Part shown: one piece after another, positions 25,283 through 34,157 of the stretch
How the letters are laid out: every line of letters starts with the position of its first letter
Numbering within the stretch: position 1 is the first letter of the stretch
NCBI GenBank assembly: GCA_048499805.1
Contig: JASNZF010000003.1
Coordinates: 434,001-498,000 of the forward strand
Reading direction: 5' to 3'
Length of the DNA stretch: 64,000 nucleotides
Source of the DNA: JAWXBA01 sp048499805
GTDB lineage: Bacteria; Gemmatimonadota; Gemmatimonadetes; Gemmatimonadales; GWC2-71-9
Notes under the pieces: model-generated
Database searches by the model: none
The model's input: the letters and a program-made list of their open reading frames with translations, nothing else
What the model was told of the DNA's origin: nothing
Position numbers and translations under genes: made by a program

Positions 25283-25354
25283 TCGGCGGGTCGGCGGGTC
25301 GGCGGGTCGGCGGGTCGGCGGGTCGGCGGGTCGGCGGGTCGGCGGGTCGGCGGG
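25283..25354 (+). repeat. Octamer array TCGGCGGG x9
   Basis: Nine exact head-to-tail copies start 7 bp after the thiolase stop and end in TCGAGGAGGAG. GGG occurs every 8 nt, giving strong G-quadruplex potential on the plus strand. It stands 134 bp before the TonB-dependent receptor start, in its presumed promoter or leader region. Confidence 0.9.
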
Positions 25355-25488
25355 TCGAGGAGGAGTGGGGTAGGGGTAACTGGTTCGTTGTCAAGTAACA
25401 TTTCACGGGCCCGGCACTTAACAGCGGAGCCTCCTCGGCGTCTCTGGGGCTTCCGGAACGATTTCCACCTCTAGGTGTCTGGGTACCT

Positions 25489-28400
25489 ATGCGCATGCGA
25501 CTCCTGCCGTTGCTGGGGCTCCTCGTTCTCGTTCCGGCCGGTGTTCGCGCCCAGGTTGGCGCCACGACCGACATCCTGACCGGGGTCGTGACCGACGAGG
25601 CCGGCAACCCGATGGCCCAGGTGGTGGTCGAGGCGACCTCGGTGGAAACCGAGATCGTCCGCGGCGCCCGAACCGATGCCCGGGGGCGCTATACCATCCT
25701 GTTCCCCGACGGCGGTGGCCAGTATCGCCTGACCTTCCGGGGCATCGGGTTCGCCCCCATCACCCGGGTGGTGGTGCGCTACGCCGACGAGGATCGGCTG
25801 GTGACCAACGTCCAGATGGTCGCCGCGGCCACCCAGTTGGCGGAGGTGCGGGTCGATGCCCGCCGCCCGCCGCCGGTGGGTGGTGTCGATGCCCCGACCC
25901 CGGGCCAGACCGAGCGGGTCCTCAGCCCGGAGCAGCTGGCGCGCCTCCCGATCGACGCCTCCGACCTGACCCTGCTGGCCCTGCTGGCGCCCGGCGTGGT
26001 GAGTGTGGGCAGCACCGACTCGACGGCGGCGGGATTCTCCGTGGCTGGCCAGCGGCCGGAGGCCAACGCCACGACCCTGGACGGGGCGTCCTTCGGCGGC
26101 ACCTCCATCCCGTCGGAGGGGCTGCGCACCACCCGGGTGATCACCAGCAGCTACGACGTGGCGCGCGGGCAGTTCAGCGGCGGCCAGGTGTCGATGACCA
26201 GCCGGGGCGGCAACAACCTGACCCAGGGCAGCTTCACCTGGGGGCTGCGCGACGAGGAACTCGCCTTCGGCGACGACGTGCGCGACCCGTTCGCCCGCGG
26301 CTACTCGCAGAACCAGATCTCCGGGGGCGCTGGCACGGCGATCATCCGGAACAAGCTCTTCATCTTCGGATCGGGCCAGGCGCGGATCCGCAATGACGCG
26401 TTCCAGACCCTCCTGAACGCCCCCTCGGCCACCCTGGACAACCTCGGCACCAACGCCGACTCTGCCGCACGGTTCATCGAGCTGGCCCGTGCCGCCGGCT
26501 CCCCGATCCCGACGACGCTGCTCGACACCCGTTCCACCGACGACTACACCAGCCTGCTCCGGCTCGACTGGACCCTGAGCCAGAGTCACTCCCTCTCGCT
26601 TCGGGGCGATGGCCGCTACAACCGCCAGGACCCGACCCGCACCAGCGGCCTCTCGCTCCCCGAGGTCGCCGGCAGGAACAGCACGACCGCCGGTGGCGCC
26701 CAGTTGACGATGAGCTCCCGGTTCGGGTTCCAGGTGCTGAACGAGTTCCGCGCCTACCTCAACGCCTCCGAGCAGGAGGGTGCGCCGTTCAACGACCTCC
26801 CGCAGGGGCGGGTGCAGGTCACCAGTGAGGTGGAGGGAGGCGGCTTCGGAGTGGCCACCTACCAGTTCGGTGGCAACCCAGGCGCGGCCCGCAGGACCTC
26901 CTCCAACACCCTGGAGGTCAGCAACGAGGTCTCGTGGATTCCCAATGTCGGGGGCCATCGCTTCAAGCTGGGCGTGCTGTACAAGGAGGCCGACAACAGC
27001 CAGGACGTGACCAGCAACCGGTACGGGGTGTTCACCTACCAATCGCTGGCCGACCTCGAGGCCAACCGCCCCACGATCTTCTCCCGCACCCTGGCGCCGA
27101 CCATTCGCTCCACGACCAGCGTGGACCAGGCGGTCTATGTCGGCGACGTCTGGCGCTGGCCGAGCGGGGTGCAATTGACGCTGGGCGCGCGCCTGGAGCG
27201 GTCGAGCTTCAAGGGCGCCCCGGCCTACAACGCCGATGCCGAGTCGGTGTTCGGGTTCCGGACCGACCGGCTGCCCTCCGAGACCCACTTCAGCCCGCGC
27301 CTCGGGTTCAGCTACACTCCGACCGGAAACCAGGGCGGGCCCCCGAAGTACGCCTTCCGCGGCGGATTCGGCGACTTCCGGAGCCCGATCCCGTCCAACC
27401 TGGTCGGTGCCGCGCAGGCCGCGACGGGGCTCTCCGCGGGCGAGACCCAGCTGTACTGCCTGGGGGACGCGGTGCCGACTCCCGATTGGCAGGCCTACCG
27501 GGTGGACGTGAGTGCCATCCCGACCGCGTGTGCCGGACCGTCCAGCACCCGGCCCACCGCCCTTCCCGGGATCACCGTATTCGACGAGGAGTTCGGTGCC
27601 TCGCGCGCGTGGCGCGGGTCCCTCGGGGTGACGCGTCGCTTCGGGATCGCGCGCGCGCTGAGCCTGGACATGAGCTGGGCGCGCGGGGTGGGGCAATCGG
27701 GGGTCACCGACCTCAACCTCGGCCCCCGGCAGTTCACCCTCGCCAATGAGGCCGGGCGCCCGGTGTACGCCACGACCGCCGGCATCAACCCGGCGAGCGG
27801 CGCCGTGCAGCTGGCGTCCTCCCGGCTGCATCCCGAGTATGGCCAGGTCTTCGAGGTGGACTCCAGGCTCGGGTCGAAGTCGCTCCAGGCCACGCTCGGG
27901 TTCAACGGGGCGATCCTCAGCAAGGGGATCCTCTACAACATGTCCTACACCTGGCAGCATGCCACGGACCGGGGCTCCGGCGGTGGCGGCCGGGGCTTTG
28001 GCGGCCAGAACACCGCCGGCAATCCCAACGAGCGTGACTGGGCCCGCAGTGACTTCGCGCGGACCCACAGCTTCCTGGCGACGGTGACCTGGCCGATCAC
28101 CGCGCTGGTCGAGTTGACCACGATCTCCCGTCTGTCGAGCGGCCAGGCGTACTCTCCCGGGGTCGCGGGCGACGTTAACGGCGACGGCGCGCGCAATGAC
28201 CGGGCCTTCATCTTCGATCCGGCGTCGCCGGCCACCAGCCCTGAAGTCGCGTCCGCGATGCAGCGGCTGCTCGAGACCGGCTCCAGCGGAGCGGTGGAGT
28301 GCCTGACCAGCCAGATGGGGACGATCGCCGCCCGCAACAGCTGCATGGGACCCTGGCAGCCGTCGGTCGAACTGCAGCTCAACCTGCGGCCGAACCTCTT

Positions 28401-29238
28401 CGGGCTGCAGCGCCGGCTAGCGCTGTCGGTCACGACCCAGAACCTGCTCGGCGGCATCGACCAGCTCTTCCATGGGGCCGACGGCATTCGGGGGTGGGGT
28501 CAGGCGGCCCGCCCGGATGGGACCCTGCTCTACGTCCAGGGGTTCGACCCGCTCACCCAGCAGTTCCAGTACCGGGTGAATGAGCGGTTCGGCGCCACCG
28601 GAATCCAGGGTAATGCGGTGCGCATCCCGTTCCAGATCGGGATCCAGGCCCGGCTCAGCCTGGGCCCGAACCGGCCCGGCAGCCTCGGGCAGATCGGTGG
28701 CCTGGGCGGGATTGGCGCTGGCGGGGGACGTGGTGGTGGCGGGGGCTTCGGTGGGTTCGGGGGTGGCGATGGGGGCGGCCGCGGCGGTGCGGGTGGAGCG
28801 GCCGGCCTGATGGGCATGCTCGGGGCGGGCGGCGATTCCACCAGCTTCCTGTCTCGGTTCGGGGGGCTGGTGGCCAACCCGGCCCAGCAGATCATCGAGC
28901 GGCGGATCCAGCTGCGGCTCACCGAGGCGCAGGTCACGGCGCTGACTGCGGAGTCGGATTCGTTCAACGTCCGGGCCGCCGCACTCGCCACCGAGCTGGA
29001 GGCGAAGATCAAGGCGCTGGGCACCAATCCCCAGCCGCAGCAGGCACTGACCCTGATCCGCCCGGCCCTGACCGGAGCCCAGATGCTGCGGCAGACCTCG
29101 CTCGAGGCGGCCCAGAAGATCCTGACCGCCGAGCAGTGGGCGGCCCTGCCGGAGGCGCTGACCCGGGCGCCGGTGGCCGGACCGGGACAGGGGCCGGGGG
29201 CCGGGGGTGGCGGCCGTCGGCCGCCTCCCGCCAGCTAG
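25489..29238 (+). CDS. TonB-dependent receptor with C-terminal LTXXQ-like extension
   Basis: 1249 residues. A signal peptide (about 1-22, ending VRAQ) precedes a carboxypeptidase regulatory-like domain (about 30-125), a TonB plug (about 150-260, with SVAGQRPEANATTLDG) and a long beta-barrel to about residue 1065. This is the outer-membrane receptor layout for large-substrate uptake. Unusually, a Gly-rich linker (about 1071-1106) then leads to a helical domain with LTEAQ (about 1144) and LTAEQW (about 1212), the spacing and motif of Spy/CpxP LTXXQ proteins. The barrel end should face the periplasm, so the extension would be periplasmic. ATG 25489 begins the signal peptide. Confidence 0.85.
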   Translation: MRMRLLPLLGLLVLVPAGVRAQVGATTDILTGVVTDEAGNPMAQVVVEATSVETEIVRGARTDARGRYTILFPDGGGQYRLTFRGIGFAPITRVVVRYADEDRLVTNVQMVAAATQLAEVRVDARRPPPVGGVDAPTPGQTERVLSPEQLARLPIDASDLTLLALLAPGVVSVGSTDSTAAGFSVAGQRPEANATTLDGASFGGTSIPSEGLRTTRVITSSYDVARGQFSGGQVSMTSRGGNNLTQGSFTWGLRDEELAFGDDVRDPFARGYSQNQISGGAGTAIIRNKLFIFGSGQARIRNDAFQTLLNAPSATLDNLGTNADSAARFIELARAAGSPIPTTLLDTRSTDDYTSLLRLDWTLSQSHSLSLRGDGRYNRQDPTRTSGLSLPEVAGRNSTTAGGAQLTMSSRFGFQVLNEFRAYLNASEQEGAPFNDLPQGRVQVTSEVEGGGFGVATYQFGGNPGAARRTSSNTLEVSNEVSWIPNVGGHRFKLGVLYKEADNSQDVTSNRYGVFTYQSLADLEANRPTIFSRTLAPTIRSTTSVDQAVYVGDVWRWPSGVQLTLGARLERSSFKGAPAYNADAESVFGFRTDRLPSETHFSPRLGFSYTPTGNQGGPPKYAFRGGFGDFRSPIPSNLVGAAQAATGLSAGETQLYCLGDAVPTPDWQAYRVDVSAIPTACAGPSSTRPTALPGITVFDEEFGASRAWRGSLGVTRRFGIARALSLDMSWARGVGQSGVTDLNLGPRQFTLANEAGRPVYATTAGINPASGAVQLASSRLHPEYGQVFEVDSRLGSKSLQATLGFNGAILSKGILYNMSYTWQHATDRGSGGGGRGFGGQNTAGNPNERDWARSDFARTHSFLATVTWPITALVELTTISRLSSGQAYSPGVAGDVNGDGARNDRAFIFDPASPATSPEVASAMQRLLETGSSGAVECLTSQMGTIAARNSCMGPWQPSVELQLNLRPNLFGLQRRLALSVTTQNLLGGIDQLFHGADGIRGWGQAARPDGTLLYVQGFDPLTQQFQYRVNERFGATGIQGNAVRIPFQIGIQARLSLGPNRPGSLGQIGGLGGIGAGGGRGGGGGFGGFGGGDGGGRGGAGGAAGLMGMLGAGGDSTSFLSRFGGLVANPAQQIIERRIQLRLTEAQVTALTAESDSFNVRAAALATELEAKIKALGTNPQPQQALTLIRPALTGAQMLRQTSLEAAQKILTAEQWAALPEALTRAPVAGPGQGPGAGGGGRRPPPAS

Positions 29239-29249
29239 CGGCCCGCTGG

Positions 29250-29278
29250 TTGCCGGGCGCCGGGGGCGGGTGTAGAAT
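29250..29278 (+). promoter_or_regulatory. Sigma-70-like promoter before a small ORF
   Basis: TTGCCG (29250-29255), a 17-bp spacer and TAGAAT (29273-29278) predict a start near 29285, 24 nt upstream of the ATG at 29309. It lies in the short gap after the receptor gene. Confidence 0.6.
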
Positions 29279-29308
29279 TGGCCGCCACCCCGTGCCCGGA
29301 GCCTGACC

Positions 29309-29461
29309 ATGTGGAGCACCATCGGAATCGTCTTTGCCGCCCTGGGCGCCGGGATGATCCTCTTTGCCCTGACCTATGTCACCCTGCTGGTCGGGGCGAT
29401 CGTCAACGCGATGGTGGTGCTGATGGCCGGGCCGGTCATCGATCGGTTCGTGAAGGAGTAG
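29309..29461 (+). CDS. Small 50-residue membrane protein, unknown
   Basis: An intact reading frame from ATG 29309 to TAG 29459-29461 codes for 50 residues: two hydrophobic segments (STIGIVFAALGAGMILFA and VTLLVGAIVNAMVVLMAG) and a charged C-terminus (DRFVKE). A GGAG motif lies about 10 nt upstream and a good promoter sits just before it. I do not recognise the family. It ends 3 bp before the convergent gene's stop. Confidence 0.6.
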   Translation: MWSTIGIVFAALGAGMILFALTYVTLLVGAIVNAMVVLMAGPVIDRFVKE

Positions 29462-29464
29462 TCC

Positions 29465-29821
29465 TCACTCGTCTCCCGCCACGCCGTCTCCCGGGGTCGT
29501 GGCGGATCGCAGGGCCCCCTCGTAGTTGATCTTCAGGCTCGCCAGCCCCTCCTGCAGTCCCCGCAGTCGCATCTGGTTGCCCCCCGTCCGGCGGGCCAGC
29601 ATGCTCATGACCCCGAGCGTTTCGGTGAGGGCGTCCAGCCCGATGCCGGCGGTCTGGGCCTTCAGTTCATCGAGGTTGCGCACCAGGCGGCGCTGGAGGG
29701 TCTCGTCGACCCGGAGCTGCGCCATTTCCTCGATCATGCGGTGCAGCTGCTCGAAGCGCCGGGGCAGGACCTCGAGCACCGCGAGTTGGGCTTGCTGGCG
29801 GGCGGAGAGCTTGACAGCCAT
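29465..29821 (-). CDS. Helical hypothetical protein
   Basis: 118 residues, almost wholly predicted helical (VKLSARQQAQLAVLEVLPRR, FEQLHRMIEEMAQLRVDE, LVRNLDELKAQTAGIG), without signal or membrane segments. The hydrophobic periodicity suggests a small helical bundle or coiled coil. I choose ATG 29821 rather than the upstream in-frame codon, which would add a Pro-rich leader. It is convergent with the small membrane protein and divergent from the RND operon, whose promoter must lie in 29822-29943. Function unknown. Confidence 0.65.
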   Translation of the reverse strand: MAVKLSARQQAQLAVLEVLPRRFEQLHRMIEEMAQLRVDETLQRRLVRNLDELKAQTAGIGLDALTETLGVMSMLARRTGGNQMRLRGLQEGLASLKINYEGALRSATTPGDGVAGDE

Positions 29822-29943
29822 GGGGATTCCGGTCGAGGGGCAGGGGTGGGAAGGGCTCAACAGGGAGGGGGCCGCGGCCGTATCTTGGTATTCCCCGCCG
29901 TACCGATTCCGGTCCGGCGGTCGGGTCCTTCGGAGGCGGTCTC

Positions 29944-32900
29944 ATGTTCCTGTCGGACATCTCGATCAAGCGGCCAGTCTTCGCGAGCATGTGCAGCGCC
30001 GCCCTGGTGCTATTCGGGATCATCGGGTACCAGCGGCTCGCGGTGCGCGAGTATCCCGACGTGGACCCGCCGATCGTGTCGGTGTCGGTGACGCTGCGGG
30101 GTGCCAACCCCCGGGTCATGGAGACCACGGTCACCGACGTGCTGGAGGAGCAGCTCAGTGCGCTCGAGGGGCTCCGCACGATGACGTCGAGCAGCGCGGA
30201 GCAGCGGTCCAGCATCACGCTGGAATTTAACCTCGACCGCCCGATCGAGGACGCCGCCCAGGACGTGCGCGACCTGGTGGCCCGGGTCCGCGGCCGCCTG
30301 CCACAGCAGGTGGACGAGCCGGTGATCACGAAGCAGGACGCCGACGCGCAGCCGTTCATGTGGATTCTGGTCCGGGGCGATGGCTACAGCCTGCTGGAGC
30401 TGTCCGACATTGCCGACCGGCAGGTCAAGACGGCCCTCCAGACGATCCCCGGGATCTCCAGCGCCGAGATCCGGGGCGAGCGGCGGTGGTCGATGCGGGT
30501 CTGGGTGGATCCGGCCGAGCTCGCGGCGCGCGGGTTGACGGTGCAGGACGTGACCAGCGCGATCCAGACCCGCAACGTGGAGGTGCCGGCGGGCCGGATC
30601 GAGTCGGACCGCCGGGAGTTCTCGATCCGCTCCATGGGCGAGCTCAAGACCCCGGAGGAGTTCGGCGCGGTGGTGGTCTCGAGCGCCAACGACCAGATCG
30701 TGCGACTGCGGGACGTGGCCCGGGTCGAGCTCGGTCCCAGCGACGACCGCTCCCGCTTCCGCGCCAACGGGGTCCCGGGGATCGGGGTGTCGCTGACCCG
30801 CCAGTCCAAGTCGAACCTGGTCGAGGTCGCGGACCTGGTGCGCGCGGAGTTGCCGAGGATCCAGGCCACCCTCCCCGACGGCGTCACCTTCCAGGTGGGC
30901 TTCGACCAGTCGGTCTATGTGCGCCGCTCGATCGTGGAGGCCAAGGAGACCCTGCTGATCGCCGCCGGCCTGGTGGTGCTGATCATCTTCGTCTTCCTCC
31001 GGAACCTCCGGGCGACCGTGATCCCCGGGCTGGCGATCCCGGCCTCGATCATCGCGACCTTCGCGGTGATGTACTTCTTCGAGTTCTCGATCAACAACCT
31101 GACCCTCCTGGCACTGATCCTGGCGATCGGCATCGTGGTGGACGATGCCATCATCGTGCTGGAGAACGCCTACCGGCACCAGGAGGAACTGGGGGAATCG
31201 CCGGAGGAGGCCGCCTCACGCGGCACCAGCGAGATCGCCTTCGCGGTGATCACCACCACGATCTCGCTGGTCGCGGTGTTCACCCCGCTGGCCTTCATGG
31301 GGGGCAGCACCGGCCGCCTCTTCCGGGAGTTCGGCCTGGCGGTCGCCGGGGCGGTCGTGGTGTCGGGCTTCGTGGCGCTGACCCTCACCCCGATGCTCTG
31401 CGCCAAGATCCTCAAGGTGCCCCCCCGGCACGGGGCGCTCTACCAGCTGCTCGAGCGTGCCCTCAACGGGCTGGCCCGGGGGTACAAGCGCTCGCTGGCC
31501 CTGGCACTGCACCATCGCCTGGCGGTGGTCAGCGTGATGCTGGTGGTGGCCGTGGCGGCCGGGATGGTCTTCACCACCCTCAAGCGCGAGTTCGTTCCCC
31601 CGGACGACCTCGGCAACTTCCGGGTCTCGGTCACCGCCCCCGAGGGCGCCACGGTGGCGTACACCGACGACTACCAGCGGCAGGCGGAGGCGGTGCTGGC
31701 CGAGATACCCGAGATTGACAACTACACCAGCATCGTGGGGATGGGCGGCCGGGTGAACAGCGGCTTCATGACGGTGCGGATGGTGGACTGGGCGGAGCGG
31801 GAGCGCACCGTTCCCGAGATCCTCCGCGCGGTGCAGCCCAAGTTCGCGGCGATCCCGGGGGCGCAGGTCTTCGCGAGCAACCCCTCGGCGTTCGGCGGGC
31901 GCGGGTCGCCGGTCCAGTTCGTGGTCCAGCACCCGGACTTCGAGACGCTGGTCGGGGTCATGGACACCCTCGTTGCACGGGCCCGGCAGATCAACGGGCT
32001 GATCAACGTCGACACCGACCTCCGGGTGAACAAGCCGGAACTGAACATCTACTACGAGCGGGATCGCGCCGAGGACCTGGGCGTCCCGATCTCGAGCGTG
32101 GCCAACACGATGTCGGTGCTGCTCGGCAGCTCGCGGGTCAGCACCTTCACGCGGGACAACAAGCTGTACGACGTGATCGTCCAGCTGGCGCCGGGATCGC
32201 GGGCCACGCCCAGCGACATGACGGGGCTGACGGTGCGGGGCCGCAACGGGCAGCTGGTGCAGCTGCAGCAGCTGGCCCGGGTGGAGGAGACGACCGGTCC
32301 GCGGCAGCTCAACCACGTCAGCCGGATGCGGGCCTTCACGCTCAACGCCAGCCTGGCCCCGGGATTCACCCTCGGCGAGGCGCTCGACTCCCTGCACGCG
32401 GTGGCCGCGGAGCTCCTCCCCCCGGGCAGCCAGACCACCCTTTCCGGGGAGTCCCGCGAGCTTACCGAGAGCGGCTCGGCGCTGTACTTCGCGTTCCTGC
32501 TCGCGCTGGTGATCGTGTTCATGGTGCTGGCCTCGCAATTCGAGTCGCTGATCCACCCGTTCACGGTCCTGCTGGCGGTGCCGCTGGCGGTGGCGGGCGC
32601 GATCTTCACGCTCAAGCTGACCGGCGCGACCATCAACCTGTACAGCCAGATCGGGATGATCCTGCTGATCGGGCTGGTCACCAAGAACTCGATCCTCCTG
32701 GTGGAGTACACCAACCAGCTCAAGGCCCGCGGGATGGAGACGCTCGAGGCGGTGGCCGAGGCCGGCCGGATCCGCCTCCGGCCGATCCTGATGACCTCGA
32801 TCGCGACGATCGCCGGGGCGATGCCGATCGCGCTGGGGCTCGGGGCGGGATCGGCGAGCCGCCGGCCGCTCGGGTACGCCATTGTCGGCGGCATCCTGCT

Positions 32901-33021
32901 TTCGACCCTGTTGACGCTGTATCTCGTGCCGGTAGTCTATACCCTGTTTGATGCGCTCTTCGCGCGGCGCCGCGCCCGGGTGATGCAGCCCGCGCCGGTC
33001 GCCGCGATGGACGCCGAGTGA
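29944..33021 (+). CDS. RND efflux transporter permease (AcrB/MexB-like)
   Basis: 1025 residues, full length. It begins LSDISIKRPVFASMCSAAL, the usual first membrane helix. The proton-relay aspartates are in GIVVDDAIIVLEN (helix 4) and the lysine in GLVTKNSILLVEY (helix 10), so it is competent for proton-driven transport. The large periplasmic loops have the pore and docking features of the hydrophobic/amphiphilic efflux (HAE-1) group. The next gene, the periplasmic adaptor, overlaps or nearly overlaps it. No TolC-like outer-membrane channel is encoded nearby, so one must be supplied from elsewhere. Confidence 0.95.
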   Translation: MFLSDISIKRPVFASMCSAALVLFGIIGYQRLAVREYPDVDPPIVSVSVTLRGANPRVMETTVTDVLEEQLSALEGLRTMTSSSAEQRSSITLEFNLDRPIEDAAQDVRDLVARVRGRLPQQVDEPVITKQDADAQPFMWILVRGDGYSLLELSDIADRQVKTALQTIPGISSAEIRGERRWSMRVWVDPAELAARGLTVQDVTSAIQTRNVEVPAGRIESDRREFSIRSMGELKTPEEFGAVVVSSANDQIVRLRDVARVELGPSDDRSRFRANGVPGIGVSLTRQSKSNLVEVADLVRAELPRIQATLPDGVTFQVGFDQSVYVRRSIVEAKETLLIAAGLVVLIIFVFLRNLRATVIPGLAIPASIIATFAVMYFFEFSINNLTLLALILAIGIVVDDAIIVLENAYRHQEELGESPEEAASRGTSEIAFAVITTTISLVAVFTPLAFMGGSTGRLFREFGLAVAGAVVVSGFVALTLTPMLCAKILKVPPRHGALYQLLERALNGLARGYKRSLALALHHRLAVVSVMLVVAVAAGMVFTTLKREFVPPDDLGNFRVSVTAPEGATVAYTDDYQRQAEAVLAEIPEIDNYTSIVGMGGRVNSGFMTVRMVDWAERERTVPEILRAVQPKFAAIPGAQVFASNPSAFGGRGSPVQFVVQHPDFETLVGVMDTLVARARQINGLINVDTDLRVNKPELNIYYERDRAEDLGVPISSVANTMSVLLGSSRVSTFTRDNKLYDVIVQLAPGSRATPSDMTGLTVRGRNGQLVQLQQLARVEETTGPRQLNHVSRMRAFTLNASLAPGFTLGEALDSLHAVAAELLPPGSQTTLSGESRELTESGSALYFAFLLALVIVFMVLASQFESLIHPFTVLLAVPLAVAGAIFTLKLTGATINLYSQIGMILLIGLVTKNSILLVEYTNQLKARGMETLEAVAEAGRIRLRPILMTSIATIAGAMPIALGLGAGSASRRPLGYAIVGGILLSTLLTLYLVPVVYTLFDALFARRRARVMQPAPVAAMDAE

Positions 33022-33077
33022 CGGGAATCCTTCCACGTGAGACGGATGTGCCGCGTGCGCGCGGGAAAGGTGGCGAC

Positions 33078-34157
33078 GTGAGGACCATGTGGGTGGTCGG
33101 GCTGGGTGCACTCCTGGCGGCGTGCGGGAGCGGTTCGGCCGCCCCCGCTGCGGCGGGGGGTGGGGGTGGACGCGGCCCCCAGGGCCCGGCGGCGGTCGAG
33201 GTGGTGGTGGCCTGGACGGACACGGTGGTCGATGCGGTCACCGCCACCGGGCAGGTGGAGGCGATGCAGAGCATCGAACTCCGGCCGGAGGTGGATGGCC
33301 GGATCGTGGAAATCCTGGTGCGCGAGGGCGGCCCGGTCGCCGAGGGAGCGGCGCTGTTCCGGATCGACGACAAGGAACTGCAGGCCCAGGTGGCCCGCGC
33401 CGAAGCCACCCGCGACCTGGCGCGGCAGGCGGCCGAGCGCACCCGGCTGCTGGCGGCCGAGCGGGCCTCGACCACCGCCGAGATGGAGCGGACCGAGGCC
33501 AGCCTGCGGAGCGCCCAGGCCGACCTCGACCTGCTCGCGCTCCGCCTCGAGCGCACCCTGGTCCGGGCGCCCTTTGCGGGAGTGGCCGGCCAGCGCCTGG
33601 TGAGTCTGGGTGACTACGTGAACTCCAGCAGCCGCCTGGTGGTCCTCCAGACCGTCGACCCGCAGCGGGCCAGCTTCCAGGTCCCGGAGCGGTTCGCCGA
33701 CCGGCTGGCGCTGAACCAGGCGGTGGAGTTTCGGGTCGCGGCCCTGCCGGGGCGGGAGTTCCGGGGGGTGGTGGATTTCGTCGATCCCGTTGTCCAGCTC
33801 CCGGGGCGCACCATCACGATCAAGGCGCGGGTGCCCAACCCGCGTCGCGAGCTCTCGGCCGGCATGTTCATCGAGGCCCGGTTGGTGATCGCCACCCGGC
33901 CCGACGCCGTCGTCGTGCCGGAAGATGCGATCCAGCCGCTGCAGGGGACCAACGCCGTGTGGATCGTGGCCGACGGCAAGGTGACCCGGCGCGAGGTGGA
34001 GCTGGGGGTCCGGACGCCAGGGTTCGTGGAGGTGCGTGGCGTGGCCGCCGGCGAGCAGGTGGTGGTCAGTGGCGGTGAGCGCCTGCAGAACGGGGCCGCG
34101 GTCGTCACCACCATGGTGGAACGCCGTCAAGTCTCGGGACGGGAGCCGGCGTCATGA
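33078..34157 (+). CDS. RND periplasmic adaptor (membrane-fusion lipoprotein)
   Basis: About 359 residues. A lipoprotein signal (WVVGLGALLAAC) anchors it to the inner membrane; lipoyl and hairpin regions follow (VTATGQVEAMQSIELRPEVDG, an alpha-hairpin at about 100-165, LVRAPFAGVAGQRLVSLGDY), then beta-barrel and membrane-proximal domains. I prefer GTG 33078 (VRTMWVV, after GGAAAGG); GTG 33018 would overlap the RND stop as GTGA but adds a hydrophilic leader. It ends ATGA on the M14 gene. A Gly-rich stretch follows the lipid-anchor Cys. Confidence 0.92.
   Translation: MRTMWVVGLGALLAACGSGSAAPAAAGGGGGRGPQGPAAVEVVVAWTDTVVDAVTATGQVEAMQSIELRPEVDGRIVEILVREGGPVAEGAALFRIDDKELQAQVARAEATRDLARQAAERTRLLAAERASTTAEMERTEASLRSAQADLDLLALRLERTLVRAPFAGVAGQRLVSLGDYVNSSSRLVVLQTVDPQRASFQVPERFADRLALNQAVEFRVAALPGREFRGVVDFVDPVVQLPGRTITIKARVPNPRRELSAGMFIEARLVIATRPDAVVVPEDAIQPLQGTNAVWIVADGKVTRREVELGVRTPGFVEVRGVAAGEQVVVSGGERLQNGAAVVTTMVERRQVSGREPAS

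Noticed and set aside
25283..25354. CRISPR-like repeat array
   Set aside because: Units are 8 bp and contiguous without spacers, and no cas genes are present.
25471..28068. Long minus-strand ORF opposite the TonB receptor (also 31216-33111, 1552-3186, 38387-40585)
   Set aside because: High third-position GC removes stops from the opposite strand; translations are low-complexity (Arg, Gly, Asp, His rich) without motifs, while the other strand encodes clear families.
33018..33077. GTG 33018 as the start of the efflux adaptor
   Set aside because: It gives a GTGA overlap but puts about 20 charged residues ahead of the lipoprotein signal; GTG 33078 places the signal correctly.
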